From: a virus
Virus record (IMG/VR): IMGVR_UViG_3300036398_002055
Coordinates: 1-26,353 of that record
Strand: one strand, 5' to 3'
Length of the DNA stretch: 26,353 nt
The notes under the pieces are model-generated. The model was not told where the DNA came from and searched no databases. It saw only the letters and a program-made list of their open reading frames with translations. Positions 6,587 to 12,397 of the stretch are shown piece after piece. Position numbers and translations under genes: made by a program. How positions within the stretch are numbered: position 1 is the stretch's first letter; each line of letters opens with the position of its first letter.

Positions 6587-7115
6587 TAGGCATTCCTCCA
6601 GGTGCTGCTGGTGCTGCCATTGCCGCTGCATCAGCTGGTTGGGCCGGAGCCGTGTCTACTTTACTAGTTCTATTAATACCTATACTCTCTCTCATTTTAG
6701 TCATATAGCCATTGAATGTATCTTCAACTAATTTTTTAGGCATAGCAATTTCAACGACCCATATTGGTTTTCTATCCAATTTACCTTTTCTAGTGCCAGG
6801 TCTAAAGTCATCTGGTCCTTCGATTACTCTGGGTTCTATTAAATGTGTTTGTTCATATTTGATTTTACATCCGTAGTCTAGTAGACGCTTTGCTGCCATA
6901 GGATCCGGCATCTTTTCTTTGGGCCACATAAAACTAGCAGTTATCCAATGTCTTTCTACAATAGGGCCTGAAGCTAGTTCGCCATCTCTCCAGTTCTTGT
7001 AAACATACATATCCATTTCGTCCAAGACTCTTTCTACGTCTTTTAGGGCAGCAAAATTGCTATTGCTGTTATAAAGGGTTTGAACGTTTTCAATTACATC
7101 TTTAATATCACGCAT
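6570..7115 (-). CDS. Conserved phage protein with Ala/Pro-rich tail, possibly virion-associated
   Basis: This encodes 181 aa. Residues 1-145 form a compact soluble domain with distinctive stretches (DMYVYKNWRDGELASGPIVE, HWITASFMWPKEKMPDP, FRPGTRKGKLDRKPIWVVEI) of a type I associate with conserved but unassigned genes of marine T4-like phages. The last 35 residues are a low-complexity Ala/Pro/Met/Gly tail resembling the tail of the 167-aa membrane protein at 4296-4799. It is the first gene behind a GATAAATA late promoter (25 nt from octamer to ATG), with AGGA before the start. Late timing would fit a virion or morphogenesis protein, but this is inference. Confidence 0.8.
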   Translation of the reverse strand: MRDIKDVIENVQTLYNSNSNFAALKDVERVLDEMDMYVYKNWRDGELASGPIVERHWITASFMWPKEKMPDPMAAKRLLDYGCKIKYEQTHLIEPRVIEGPDDFRPGTRKGKLDRKPIWVVEIAMPKKLVEDTFNGYMTKMRESIGINRTSKVDTAPAQPADAAAMAAPAAPGGMPNAPAA

Positions 7116-7140
7116 GATAAATCCTAGAAAATTCTATACT

Positions 7141-7148
7141 TATTTATC
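7141..7148 (-). promoter_or_regulatory. T4-type late promoter (GATAAATA)
   Basis: The minus strand reads GATAAATA, 25 nt before the ATG of the 181-aa gene, exactly the spacing seen at 5070-5077. AACTCAA lies 4 nt upstream of it, again as at 5070-5077. A small palindrome (TAGAA/TTCTA) sits in the predicted leader. Confidence 0.75.
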
Positions 7149-7191
7149 GGGGTTGAGTTCATAAGTTAATACTTTAATTTTTGGACAACAG

Positions 7192-7199
7192 AGTAAATA
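7192..7199 (+). promoter_or_regulatory. Weak late-promoter-like octamer before the phoH leader RNA
   Basis: The plus strand reads AGTAAATA, 6/8 to the GATAAATA set. It ends 6 nt before the foot of the hairpin at 7205, where a late-type start would fall. A poor sigma70-like alternative (TTGAGT at 7153, 16-nt spacer, TAATTT at 7175) lies further upstream. Neither is convincing alone. Confidence 0.25.
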
Positions 7200-7204
7200 A
7201 GTTT

Positions 7205-7252
7205 GTAGGACCTCTGTAGTAACTGGGCGGTCGCTACAAGTCCTGCTTTTTT
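7205..7252 (+). ncRNA. Structured RNA with terminator-like end in the phoH leader
   Basis: An outer 7-bp stem (7205-7211 with 7240-7246, one G-U pair) encloses an inner 5-bp stem (7215-7219 with 7234-7238) and a 14-nt loop in which AC/GT (7222-7223 with 7230-7231) could add two more pairs. Six T follow directly (7247-7252), so it looks like an intrinsic terminator or the end of a small RNA. No plus-strand gene lies upstream, and phoH begins 17 nt later. It could be an attenuator or regulatory leader for phoH, or an independent small RNA. I do not match it to a known riboswitch family. Confidence 0.5.
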
Positions 7253-7269
7253 ACAAGTGGGAGAACTTA

Positions 7270-7986
7270 ATGAGTAAAAGAGTGAAAAAACGCTTTACTT
7301 CAGACGTAAATGTAATTGATTTTCAACCGTATCTTCCTAACAAGAAGCAACGTCTTATCTTACATCCTAGAAACAAAAATCAAGAATTATATCTAAACAA
7401 GCTTAATGATGATACTAAAAACATAGTTTTTGCTATCGGCCCAGCTGGCACGGGTAAAACTCTCTTGGCTGTTCAGATGGGTGTGAGACAATATCAAGAA
7501 GGCAAGGTTGATAAGATTATTATTACTAGACCCGCCGTTTCAGTGGACGAGGATCTAGGGTTTTTGCCAGGAGATCTTAATGAAAAAATGGCACCTTGGA
7601 CTCGACCAATTTTTGATGTATTAGGAGAATATTATAGTCAAAAAGATATAGAAAATATGCTTTATGAAAAAGTTGTAGAAATTAGCCCGCTGGCTTATAT
7701 GCGTGGCCGCACATTTAAAAACGCATACATTATTGCAGATGAAATGCAAAATGCTACTCAAAATCAAATGAAGATGTTGCTTACCAGATTAGGGGAATCT
7801 AGTAAAATGGTAGTCACAGGTGACCTAGCTCAAGCAGACAGACTTAAAGATAATGGGTTAATTAACTTTATTGAAAGGATCGAAAAGCACAAAAAATTAC
7901 AATACATTGATGTTGTAAGGTTCGAAAGTCAAGATATAGAAAGGCACGATGCTGTCAAGGAAGTGTTAGAGATATACGGAGATTAA
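7270..7986 (+). CDS. phoH: PhoH-like ATPase
   Basis: This encodes 238 aa, the length of the single-domain PhoH core. Walker A GPAGTGKT is at 57-64, the conserved PhoH block RPAVSVDEDLGFLPGDLNEK at 88-106, Walker B YIIADEMQN at 153-161, and TGDLAQAD at 183-190. PhoH is a P-loop ATPase common in marine phages; its function in infection is unsettled, with suggested links to phosphate stress or RNA metabolism. It is the only plus-strand gene in the window. GGGAG lies 7 nt before the ATG, a structured leader precedes it and a strong terminator follows the stop codon, so it is a single-gene transcription unit. Confidence 0.95.
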   Translation: MSKRVKKRFTSDVNVIDFQPYLPNKKQRLILHPRNKNQELYLNKLNDDTKNIVFAIGPAGTGKTLLAVQMGVRQYQEGKVDKIIITRPAVSVDEDLGFLPGDLNEKMAPWTRPIFDVLGEYYSQKDIENMLYEKVVEISPLAYMRGRTFKNAYIIADEMQNATQNQMKMLLTRLGESSKMVVTGDLAQADRLKDNGLINFIERIEKHKKLQYIDVVRFESQDIERHDAVKEVLEIYGD

Positions 7987-7988
7987 AC

Positions 7989-8018
7989 ATAGGGGAGTTT
8001 TTACTCCCCTATTTTTTT
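7989..8018 (+). terminator. Intrinsic terminator of phoH
   Basis: A perfect 10-bp stem (7989-7998 with 8003-8012) with a TTTT loop is followed by a run of seven T, just after the phoH stop. The right arm overlaps the last codons and stop of the convergent dCMP deaminase gene. No U tract exists in the minus direction. Confidence 0.9.
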
Positions 8019-8480
8019 AACTGGGATTCCGGATCGTAGTAAGAAATCAATTCCTGAGCTATCGCGATAGTCTTGGCCGTAATAAACGCGACTAATACCA
8101 GACTGATATATGAGTTTGGAGCATTCAAGACAAGGGCTGTGTGTGATAAAAATATCAGCCCCGGCACCACTATTGTGATTACGAGCAAGTTTTGCAATAG
8201 CATTGCTTTCTGCATGTAATACCTCCGATTTAGTTTTTAAATTATAAGGCGTGTCGTCTTCGTCTTTATATTGCCATTCATTGTTATCAATACTCCATTC
8301 ATTGGCATATACTTTATCTTCGCAGTTATTATCCCAACCAGCCGGCATACCGTTGTATCCATAGCTAATAACAGTGTCGTCTTTTACAATAACTGCTCCA
8401 ACTTGCAATCTTTTTGCATGACTAAGGTCACTTAATCTTTTCGCCCAGTCCATATATAAATCTATAAATTTTTGTTTCAC
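8001..8480 (-). CDS. dCMP deaminase (deoxycytidylate deaminase)
   Basis: This encodes 159 aa. The zinc cytidine/dCMP deaminase signature is complete: HAE (89-91), with His as zinc ligand and Glu as proton shuttle, and PCLEC (116-120), supplying two Cys ligands. GYNG (41-44) is also typical. The enzyme converts dCMP to dUMP and so feeds dTTP synthesis, useful for a phage with AT-rich DNA. The start is GTG at 8480 (read as Met), overlapping the previous stop codon (GTGA), which implies translational coupling to the DUF2452-like gene. The final codons lie in the phoH terminator stem, so the two convergent genes share their ends. T4 gene cd is the functional counterpart. Confidence 0.92.
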   Translation of the reverse strand: MKQKFIDLYMDWAKRLSDLSHAKRLQVGAVIVKDDTVISYGYNGMPAGWDNNCEDKVYANEWSIDNNEWQYKDEDDTPYNLKTKSEVLHAESNAIAKLARNHNSGAGADIFITHSPCLECSKLIYQSGISRVYYGQDYRDSSGIDFLLRSGIPVKKIGE

Positions 8481-8914
8481 GGTACAGGATTCCCTTCATC
8501 GTCTACTTCCAACCAAGTATAATCTCCTAACCACTTTACTCTGGCAATATACTCATATTTTTCAGGAGAACCAGTAGTCCAATCACTTGGACCCATGGGT
8601 GTTAATCTTGTTTTATTATCTTTATTATCAAATACTAGCCAATAAATTTGATTATGGTACACTTGAAATTGATATTCTGCGGCATGTACTGCATCGGTAA
8701 TTTCTATTCTACGTTTAATTTGATCTGCCTGTCGTTGCATTACTCTAACAACTTCCATAATGCGTTCATATTCTTGTTGAGCATGAAGCCTAGCAACATT
8801 GAGCATTATGTCTTTTTGTTTTGTAACCGGTACTAAGTCGAACTTAGGTGCTCCTATTTCCATAGGATAGGTAAGACTGTTACGTCTTTCTGGATCCTTG
8901 GGATCTAGTTCCAT
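8477..8914 (-). CDS. DUF2452-like conserved protein
   Basis: This encodes 145 aa. The pattern of an N-terminal YPMEIGAPKFDLVPV block, an amphipathic helix rich in Gln and Arg (about 45-75, QQEYERIMEVVRVMQRQADQ) and an aromatic C-terminal half (YWLVFDN, YTWLEVDDEGNP) matches my recollection of DUF2452, a small family of unknown function in phages and some bacteria. No catalytic motif is apparent. It starts directly after the clamp-loader stop codon and overlaps the deaminase start, so it belongs to the same early/middle transcription unit. The family assignment is from memory and moderately sure. Confidence 0.7.
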   Translation of the reverse strand: MELDPKDPERRNSLTYPMEIGAPKFDLVPVTKQKDIMLNVARLHAQQEYERIMEVVRVMQRQADQIKRRIEITDAVHAAEYQFQVYHNQIYWLVFDNKDNKTRLTPMGPSDWTTGSPEKYEYIARVKWLGDYTWLEVDDEGNPVP

Positions 8915-9829
8915 TTAGATATGACTTAGTCTAACTAATGTAGCTGCTAGATTAATTTCTGGATCACTTACTAGTGCATGATCTGCCGATCCTTGTTTGA
9001 TAATCAAAATAGCTTTTTCTTGTTGCTCGTCGTTACCGAACACACTTACATTATCATACAACCATCTAAAAATATCTGGAACATCTTCTGGTCTAATTTG
9101 ACCACAAACTAATTTACGTGCTTCTGATACTTTTCCCTGTTTGAATAGATCTACCATTTTAAATCTATAGTCGCCTTCGCCGGTGTCTGCTTTTGCAGGA
9201 CTATATAGTTTTCCGGTCACACTATTTTGTTGAATAGATTGTATACACTTACGCAGATCCGGATATGTTGCTTTTACGAACGTGTCCAGCGTGTCCAAGT
9301 CGAAATCAACTTCTTCGCTAACAAGTATTGTAGCAACACGAGCGGTAAACTCAGTAATATCCGTTCGCTCAAAGTGAAATCCTTGACATCGTGAATGTAA
9401 AGCAGGGATAACGCGATTAGGGTAGTTACAGGTGAGGATAAAACGAGAAGTCGTATGATACTCTTCCATAACTCCGCGGAGAGCAGCTTGTGCATTAGGA
9501 CTAAGATAATCTGCTTCATCTAATAATACCACCTTAAAATTTCCAAAAGGAATCATTTGTACAAAATTTACAATTTTGTCTCTTACATCATCGACACTAT
9601 TTGTACGACTAGCATTGATTTCTAAAATGTCTAAATCATTTATTTCAAGCTCATTAAGCAATATTTTGGCTAGAGTTGTCTTGCCTATACCTGCATTACC
9701 GCTAAGAAGTAAGTGAGGAATAGTGCCCTCTTTAATCCAAGATTCTACTTGTTCTTTTTGACGGGCATCTCTAAACACATATCCATCGACTGTTTTAGGG
9801 CGATATTTTTCTACCCATAATTCTTTCAT
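8915..9829 (-). CDS. 44: Sliding-clamp loader large subunit (T4 gp44-like AAA+ ATPase)
   Basis: This encodes 304 aa of the RFC-small/gp44 type. The N-terminus LWVEKYRPKTVDGYV is the classical clamp-loader start, followed by Walker A GNAGIGKT (44-51), Walker B VVLLDEAD (100-107), sensor 1 (FILTCNY, 130-136) and the SRC motif (146-148) carrying the arginine finger. The C-terminal domain (about 210-304) mediates assembly. With the small subunit gp62 it would load the gp45 clamp on DNA for replication and, in T4, for late transcription, which fits the late octamers found here. Neither gp62 nor gp45 is in the window. The ATG overlaps the stop codon of the 49-aa gene, with GAGG 8 nt upstream. Confidence 0.93.
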   Translation of the reverse strand: MKELWVEKYRPKTVDGYVFRDARQKEQVESWIKEGTIPHLLLSGNAGIGKTTLAKILLNELEINDLDILEINASRTNSVDDVRDKIVNFVQMIPFGNFKVVLLDEADYLSPNAQAALRGVMEEYHTTSRFILTCNYPNRVIPALHSRCQGFHFERTDITEFTARVATILVSEEVDFDLDTLDTFVKATYPDLRKCIQSIQQNSVTGKLYSPAKADTGEGDYRFKMVDLFKQGKVSEARKLVCGQIRPEDVPDIFRWLYDNVSVFGNDEQQEKAILIIKQGSADHALVSDPEINLAATLVRLSHI

Positions 9830-9975
9830 TTAACAACCTCTTTAGTCAATTCATGTAAACGATCAGCACAATCTCGTATATCTTCACTTAACAGGCCTTT
9901 ACCCATTTTTGTTTCAATCATACGAGCTATTTGATGCAGCATCATAATTGCATCGGAATATTCAGGGTCAGTCAT
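9826..9975 (-). CDS. Small 49-aa protein upstream of the clamp loader
   Basis: The frame starts at the ATG at 9975 (MTDPEYSDAIMMLHQIAR...) and ends in TGA overlapping the clamp-loader ATG (ATGA). AAGGT lies 6 nt before the start. The protein is predicted to be helical and charged with no membrane segment, and I do not recognise a family. The coupled stop/start, good ribosome site, and full use of the gap between the tRNA and gene 44 make it a likely real gene. It would be co-transcribed with the tRNA and the clamp loader. Confidence 0.75.
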   Translation of the reverse strand: MTDPEYSDAIMMLHQIARMIETKMGKGLLSEDIRDCADRLHELTKEVVK

Positions 9976-9991
9976 TTTATACCTTTAGTAT

Positions 9992-10068
9992 TGGTGGGCC
10001 GGGTGAGACTCGAACTCACTGTCACCCGATTATGAGTCGGACGCTTATACCAGTTAAGCTTCCGGCCC
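9992..10068 (-). tRNA. tRNA with CAU anticodon, probably tRNA-Ile2 (lysidine type), CCA encoded
   Basis: A full cloverleaf is visible: 7-bp acceptor stem (GGGCCGG/CCGGCCC), D arm GCTT/AAGC, anticodon stem TCCGA/TCGGG with loop CTCATAA, 5-bp T arm (GTGAG/CTCAC) with TTCGAGT, A73 and an encoded CCA. Anticodon CAT is at 10032-10034. CAU occurs in Met tRNAs and in Ile2 tRNA modified to lysidine. The acceptor has C4-G69 and C5-G68, the pairs known to favour TilS recognition in E. coli tRNA-Ile2, so Ile2 decoding AUA is favoured over elongator Met. It is not an initiator type: the G1-C72 pair is intact. Confidence 0.9.
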
Positions 10069-10079
10069 AACATGAGTAC

Positions 10080-10108
10080 ATTTTATATTAAAATTAGTGT
10101 TGAGTCAA
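10080..10108 (-). promoter_or_regulatory. sigma70-type promoter of the tRNA / gene 44 unit
   Basis: Minus strand: -35 TTGACT (10103-10108), 17-nt spacer, -10 TAAAAT (10080-10085). It falls in the short gap after the MazG-like gene, with a predicted start a few nt before the tRNA 5' end at 10068. It would drive the tRNA, the 49-aa gene and the clamp loader onward. Confidence 0.65.
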
Positions 10109-10110
10109 GT

Positions 10111-10482
10111 TTATTGATTAACAAAAGGAACAAGATTGGGCGGTTGCCAACCTTCGGGTTTAAGTACTTTGCCATCTTCACGCTTACGAACCTTTCCGGT
10201 TTCTGCATCAATTTTGGCAAAATTTGTACGCATTACTTCATTCCATGCACCCTCTGCATCGAAACCACCACTGTGTATTGCTCCAATTGTAACAACTAGT
10301 ATATCGATAAGTGCATCTAATTGTTCAACTCGATCATTATTTGCCAGTGCTGTTTTGAACTCGTCGTTAAATTCTTCATCAATTAAATCACAATATAGTT
10401 TATACTGTGATTGATTATAATCTTCGACTGTTTGTTCACACGCTTGCATGAATGTTTTTTGATCTTTAAATGGGTTGGTCAT
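10111..10482 (-). CDS. MazG-like nucleotide pyrophosphohydrolase
   Basis: This encodes 123 aa. Motifs of the all-alpha NTP-PPase (MazG/HisE) superfamily are visible: acidic EEFNDE (36-41) and ExxDxxxD as EQLDALID (53-60), which bind Mg2+, followed by a helix LVVTIGAIH. The C-terminal block (DAETGKVRKREDGKVLKPEG, then WQPPNL) resembles the form found in many marine T4-like phages. The enzyme would hydrolyse nucleoside triphosphates or alarmone-like nucleotides; the physiological substrate of phage versions is debated. The ATG overlaps the upstream GroES-like stop codon by 4 nt, so it is co-translated with the co-chaperonin gene. A tRNA/clamp-loader promoter follows. Confidence 0.88.
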   Translation of the reverse strand: MTNPFKDQKTFMQACEQTVEDYNQSQYKLYCDLIDEEFNDEFKTALANNDRVEQLDALIDILVVTIGAIHSGGFDAEGAWNEVMRTNFAKIDAETGKVRKREDGKVLKPEGWQPPNLVPFVNQ

Positions 10483-10814
10483 GATGGAACGTAAACGCCT
10501 TCTGGTTTTTCATCTGATACTATGAGTATGTCTTTATTATCTACTCTTCTGATAGTAATTTCTTCTTCACCGTCTTGAACTCTGATCCCTCTAGTCCAAC
10601 GACCGTGAGCTACACAAATCCATTCACCTACAGAAACATCTTTTTGTTCAGGGCCAACTGCCCAAACTCTGCCCCAACGTGCTTTAATACCTTCGACTTT
10701 TCCATTTAAATTTTGAATGATAATTCCTGCCGCAGTTTTTTCTTCACCGAATTCCATATCTGCAACAAGAACATTATCTCTAATAGGTAATATTCTGCCT
10801 TTGATTACCTGCAT
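10479..10814 (-). CDS. GroES/gp31-like co-chaperonin
   Basis: This encodes 111 aa. It aligns by eye with GroES: RDNVLV near the N-terminus, a mobile loop EEKTAAGIIIQN (24-35) with hydrophobic triplet III (31-33) equivalent to the GroEL-contacting IVL of E. coli GroES, then GRVWAVGPEQKDVSVGEW like GroES G-x-V-x-A-V-G and V-G-D, and a C-terminal DILIV strand. It probably caps host GroEL to fold phage proteins, as gp31 does for the T4 capsid protein. It has a perfect AAGGAG before the ATG and overlaps the MazG-like gene by 4 nt. No GroEL gene is visible here. Confidence 0.8.
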   Translation of the reverse strand: MQVIKGRILPIRDNVLVADMEFGEEKTAAGIIIQNLNGKVEGIKARWGRVWAVGPEQKDVSVGEWICVAHGRWTRGIRVQDGEEEITIRRVDNKDILIVSDEKPEGVYVPS

Positions 10815-10823
10815 AATTTCTCC

Positions 10824-11051
10824 TTATTTCTTTTGCGTAACAACTTCTGAACCGTCAGTATGATACTCGTTCATTTTTTCTTCACGTTTACGTACAATTT
10901 TACCGCCTGGACCTAGTTCATCTCCACGTGCATTCATACGCACGTTGCCTACAGCTAGGGTCATTTCATTTTTCATACGTAGTTTATCTAAATCAAGTTC
11001 TTTACCCTGCATAGTTCTATATGTTTTACGTGGTGTTTCTTTCATTCCCAT
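10824..11051 (-). CDS. Small conserved phage protein of unknown function
   Basis: This encodes 75 aa, strongly basic, with a conserved-looking centre (MTLAVGNVRMNARGDELGPG) followed by GKIVRKREE. I recall similar short proteins in marine T4-like phages without a known role. No membrane segment or nucleic-acid-binding motif can be named; the charge would allow nucleic-acid or virion contact. It lies between the DnaE-like gene (24 nt upstream) and the GroES-like gene (9 nt downstream). A GGAGAG ribosome site precedes the ATG. Confidence 0.75.
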   Translation of the reverse strand: MGMKETPRKTYRTMQGKELDLDKLRMKNEMTLAVGNVRMNARGDELGPGGKIVRKREEKMNEYHTDGSEVVTQKK

Positions 11052-11075
11052 GATACTCTCCTAAAGGTATATTAC

Positions 11076-11582
11076 TTATCTTAAAAACTCTTTGTAGTCT
11101 AAATTATATTTGACACTGTCTATTTTATGTACTCCAATCAAATATAACACATAACTGGCTACACTTGACCCTCGTCCTACTCCCCAAACAATGTTTTTTT
11201 CCCTACAAATATCTACGAAATATTTTAACCATCGTAGTAAATCTAGCATATTTCTTTCTCGAAATTCTACAAGTTCGTCTATTAATCGCTGATAATTTTC
11301 TTTCGGGCACTGATCGACCAAAAACCCTTCTACGTCCATATTTTTGTAATCATCTGGCATGAACCATTGTTTTTGATTTGCTAAATCAAAATCATTTATA
11401 GTTTGATCATAATTTAGATTTTCAGTGGTGGTTAAACTATTGTTTAATAAACTATTAAATTGTTTTATATCTACGGTATTTTCGACTATTAGATCTGTTA
11501 GCGTTTCTAGATCATTTTCATAAATCAAATTGAAAATATCTTGCTGATCAAAAATTGATTGTCCGTACTTGTCTAATCTCAT
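11076..11582 (-). CDS. DnaE-like fragment (bacterial Pol III alpha palm motif) lacking catalytic Asp residues
   Basis: This encodes 168 aa. The C-terminal 60 residues (about 108-168) resemble the part of DNA polymerase III alpha that includes the GRGS motif: VGRGSSVASYVLYLIGV (135-151) followed by DSVKYNLDYKEFLR. The protein stops where true DnaE continues into the PDxDxD motif with the catalytic aspartates, so it cannot be a polymerase by itself. The first 100 residues are acidic and unlike DnaE. The promoter before it leaves no leader, and no Shine-Dalgarno sequence is seen. Possible roles are interaction with host Pol III or with phage replication proteins; both are guesses. It does not look freshly broken, since no continuation of DnaE is found in the downstream DNA. 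Confidence 0.75.
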   Translation of the reverse strand: MRLDKYGQSIFDQQDIFNLIYENDLETLTDLIVENTVDIKQFNSLLNNSLTTTENLNYDQTINDFDLANQKQWFMPDDYKNMDVEGFLVDQCPKENYQRLIDELVEFRERNMLDLLRWLKYFVDICREKNIVWGVGRGSSVASYVLYLIGVHKIDSVKYNLDYKEFLR

Positions 11583-11588
11583 GTAACA

Positions 11589-11617
11589 ATGTTAACTTAC
11601 ATTAATGAGCTTGTCAA
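11589..11617 (-). promoter_or_regulatory. sigma70-type promoter of the DnaE-like gene
   Basis: Minus strand: -35 TTGACA (11612-11617), 17-nt spacer, -10 TAACAT (11589-11594). The -10 ends 6 nt before the ATG at 11582, so the transcript would start at or within the start codon. The promoter overlaps the last codons and stop of the 76-aa gene. Confidence 0.6.
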
Positions 11618-11822
11618 GTCCTTTGTCTCTATTGTCGTTTTGTTGTTGCCAAAGTTTGGCTCTTCTTGTGCGAAGTTCTTCTTGATACATATCTAAAATC
11701 AAAGTAATTTGATGTTTGACTTGTGGATTTCTAGATTGCCAATATTTTTTACTTAAATCCAGAATTTTGTTTTCTAATTCTGAATCTTTAAGCTCGTTTA
11801 AATTTTCTATTAATGGATGCAT
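11592..11822 (-). CDS. Small helical conserved phage protein
   Basis: This encodes 76 aa, almost entirely predicted helical and charged (ENKILDLSKKYWQ, LILDMYQEELRTRRAK). I recall similar short proteins in marine T4-like phages, annotated only as hypothetical. The ATG shares a base with the stop codon of the 191-aa fibre-like gene (TAATG), so it follows that gene in the same message. Its 3' end houses the promoter of the DnaE-like gene. No function can be assigned. Confidence 0.75.
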   Translation of the reverse strand: MHPLIENLNELKDSELENKILDLSKKYWQSRNPQVKHQITLILDMYQEELRTRRAKLWQQQNDNRDKGLDKLINVS

Positions 11823-12397
11823 TATTGTGCAAATACACCTAAGTAATGAATATAAATTGTGCTGCCTGCATCATAACTGCTTACTTCGAAATGATAACTA
11901 GAATTTGGATCGCTAGTAATAGTCACAGTTCTTGATCCGCTGACTAATGGAACATTGGAAGAATATCTCATAGCACCCCCCGCGAATCTCACATTTTTTT
12001 GTACACCCGATGAATTTAAAATTAATTTAATTGTTCTATATTTTGGAGCATCTGGCCAATTATCGAATGTAATGATCATTAGATTAGTATTAGTTGCTGT
12101 TCCGTAATACATGTCGGCTTCGTTTACTTGAATAGTAAAATCATTACTTTGACTAGATAGATTTTGCACAGAAATTGTATTGTTTACAAATACTGCATTT
12201 GATATTTCGACACCATTAAAATCATTGTCTGTGTCGGTTTTAGCTGTAGTGTTTTGTAAATCAGTAATTTCTGAATTAGCCGTGTTTAAGCCATTTTTAA
12301 TTATACTAAAATTATCTCTAAATCCTTGGCTGTTATTATCTTGCCCTGCAACTGGGTAAGCTTCGTCAATTGTATCAAAAACTATTTGGCTAGTCAT
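11822..12397 (-). CDS. Small virion/tail-fibre-like protein
   Basis: This encodes 191 aa. The N-terminal region (GQDNNSQGFRDNFSIIKNGL, about 18-37) resembles the start modules of the 177-aa and 1042-aa fibre proteins in this window, in which a short repeat ends in NF and a helix. A coiled region (about 30-55) follows, then a beta-rich C-terminal domain (about 75-191) rich in Thr, Ser and Asn. This suggests a trimeric fibre or decoration protein whose N-terminus attaches to the virion. It sits behind a GATAAATA late promoter located in the 3' end of the 866-aa gene, and its ATG overlaps that gene's stop by 4 nt. The exact structural role is unknown. Confidence 0.75.
   Translation of the reverse strand: MTSQIVFDTIDEAYPVAGQDNNSQGFRDNFSIIKNGLNTANSEITDLQNTTAKTDTDNDFNGVEISNAVFVNNTISVQNLSSQSNDFTIQVNEADMYYGTATNTNLMIITFDNWPDAPKYRTIKLILNSSGVQKNVRFAGGAMRYSSNVPLVSGSRTVTITSDPNSSYHFEVSSYDAGSTIYIHYLGVFAQ

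Noticed and set aside
6587-6631. An upstream start (6631) giving a 260-aa protein
   Set aside because: The ATG at 6586 has GGAGG at ideal spacing; the extra residues are Gln/His-rich read-through of the Ala-rich tail codons of the overlapping gene.
7205-7252. A glutamine riboswitch (glnA/downstream-peptide type) before phoH
   Set aside because: I could not find the conserved core of those motifs; only generic stems and a U tract are seen.
9274-9519. A second minus-strand frame inside the clamp-loader gene
   Set aside because: It lies wholly within gene 44 in another frame, has no ribosome site, and gene 44 motifs span the region.
11073-11080. GATAAGTA as a late promoter for the 75-aa gene
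   Set aside because: It differs at a usually strict A of the octamer and overlaps the stop codon of the DnaE-like gene; not strong enough to annotate.
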